Shown here: piece by piece, positions 6,355 to 6,958 of the stretch | Position numbering within the stretch: position 1 is the first letter of the stretch | Layout of the letters: every line of letters begins with the position of its first letter | Assembly: GCA_937951695.1 (NCBI GenBank) | Contig: CALFBL010000032.1 | Coordinates: forward strand, 1-6,958 | Length of the DNA stretch: 6,958 bases | Direction: 5' to 3' | From: an uncultured Granulosicoccaceae bacterium | GTDB taxonomy: Bacteria; Pseudomonadota; Gammaproteobacteria; Granulosicoccales; Granulosicoccaceae | The notes under the pieces: model-generated | Seen by the model: the letters and a program-made list of their open reading frames with translations, nothing else | Database searches by the model: none | Told to the model about the DNA's origin: nothing | Position numbers and translations under genes: made by a program

Positions 6355-6365
6355 CGAGTGCTTGA

Positions 6366-6958
6366 ATGACCCGATCATCTTATGTGCTGCTATGCAGTGG
6401 CCAGTCGAACATAGCTCGAATCACCCATGGAATTGCCTGGTCGCCACCGTCGAACTTAAAGGTCTGGCGATACAACGTGATGACGCACGGTGAGGCGGTG
6501 GGCGAGGGGTTTCACGAGCCATCTGATGACGTCGGCACTTACGCCAATTTTTACGCCGCTTGTATGGCTAGAGCCCACCCGGAGAAATCGATTTACGTCA
6601 TCAATGTTTCGAAGGGCGGTACCAATCTGTGCCAATGGTTACCCGGCGCGAGCTCAATTAATATGATGAACGCCATCGAAAGCAACGTTGCCATTGCGTT
6701 GGATCAGATCGAAGGAGCCGATTCGGTCGATGAGATTTTGTGGTGGGGACACGAAAGCGATGCCGCGCCGACGGCCGATACGTCCTTGGATAAATTTGTC
6801 GACGACTTCTTAACTGTGATCGAACAGATTGACTCTAACCCTTGGTCGGCCCACAAGCCGCCGATCCGGCTGCATAAGTTGCACCCTGGCTGCAACCAAT
6901 TAGCCGCTCACATCAATCATGCACTTGAACGCTTGGTCACGCTGAACCCGTCACGCAT
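6366..6958 (+). CDS. SGNH-hydrolase / sialate O-acetylesterase-like protein (3' end outside window)
   Basis: An uninterrupted frame runs from ATG 6366 to the window end, 197 complete codons with no stop. The product opens with a hydrophobic strand into a GQSN block (YVLLCSGQSN, 6-15), placing the predicted nucleophile at Ser14. It continues with KGGTN (83-87) followed by QWLPG (90-94), then ILWWGHESDAA (114-124), corresponding to the W-Q-G-E-S-D/N block of sialic-acid acetylesterase-like (SASA, CE6-type) domains. These enzymes remove O-acyl groups from sugars. The C-terminal Asp-x-x-His block is beyond the window. There is no signal peptide, so a cytoplasmic protein is expected. ATG 6366 directly follows an in-frame TGA (6363-6365) and sits only 8 residues before the motif strand. 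The Shine-Dalgarno is weak (GAG at 6356-6358). Gln in the usual WQGES block is replaced here (WGHES), so substrate or activity may differ. Confidence 0.75.
   Translation, partial: MTRSSYVLLCSGQSNIARITHGIAWSPPSNLKVWRYNVMTHGEAVGEGFHEPSDDVGTYANFYAACMARAHPEKSIYVINVSKGGTNLCQWLPGASSINMMNAIESNVAIALDQIEGADSVDEILWWGHESDAAPTADTSLDKFVDDFLTVIEQIDSNPWSAHKPPIRLHKLHPGCNQLAAHINHALERLVTLNPSR

Noticed and set aside
6704..6895. Minus-strand open frame under the SGNH gene
   Set aside because: It is antisense to a frame with clear GQSN and ESD motifs and has no recognisable features.

Overview
The window reads as chromosomal DNA from a Gram-negative gammaproteobacterium of moderate GC. The ribulose-phosphate 3-epimerase keeps long stretches of the enterobacterial form, and the two capsule genes closely resemble KpsC and KpsS of E. 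coli group 2 capsules. Gene packing is typically bacterial. No tRNA, rRNA, CRISPR array or insertion sequence was seen. The genus cannot be fixed from this stretch.

Layout: (1) At 1-558 is the 3' part of an unrecognised gene whose product ends in one hydrophobic helix. (2) At 640-4060 are two translationally coupled capsule genes, kpsC and kpsS, overlapping by 11 bp. Their products build the poly-beta-Kdo linker on lyso-phosphatidylglycerol on which ABC-transporter-dependent capsules are assembled. (3) The 63-bp convergent gap at 4061-4123 holds a 9-bp perfect inverted repeat. (4) At 4124-5362 on the minus strand is a GspE/PilB-type secretion ATPase homologue that keeps the zinc-binding four-cysteine module but has lost Walker A, the Asp box, the Walker B acidic residues and the His box. 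(5) At 5363-5529 is a divergent intergenic region, followed by rpe (5530-6210), whose real start lies 186 bp inside the longest open frame. (6) At 6366 begins a gene running off the right end, with a GQSN nucleophile motif and an ESD motif typical of SGNH / sialate-O-acetylesterase-like proteins.

The capsule pair is one functional unit; the rest of the kps export cluster (kpsMTDEFU) is not in view. The pseudo-ATPase and the SGNH gene have no demonstrable link to it, although a carbohydrate esterase near capsule genes is suggestive.

Two observations stand out. First, an uninterrupted run of ten G lies inside kpsC, exactly at the boundary of its two glycosyltransferase modules. Slippage by one base either way would truncate KpsC after the first module, so this is a candidate phase-variation switch for capsule. 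Second, the orphan ATPase homologue has been stripped of every catalytic motif while its fold, zinc site and reading frame are preserved, which suggests a non-catalytic or regulatory role.
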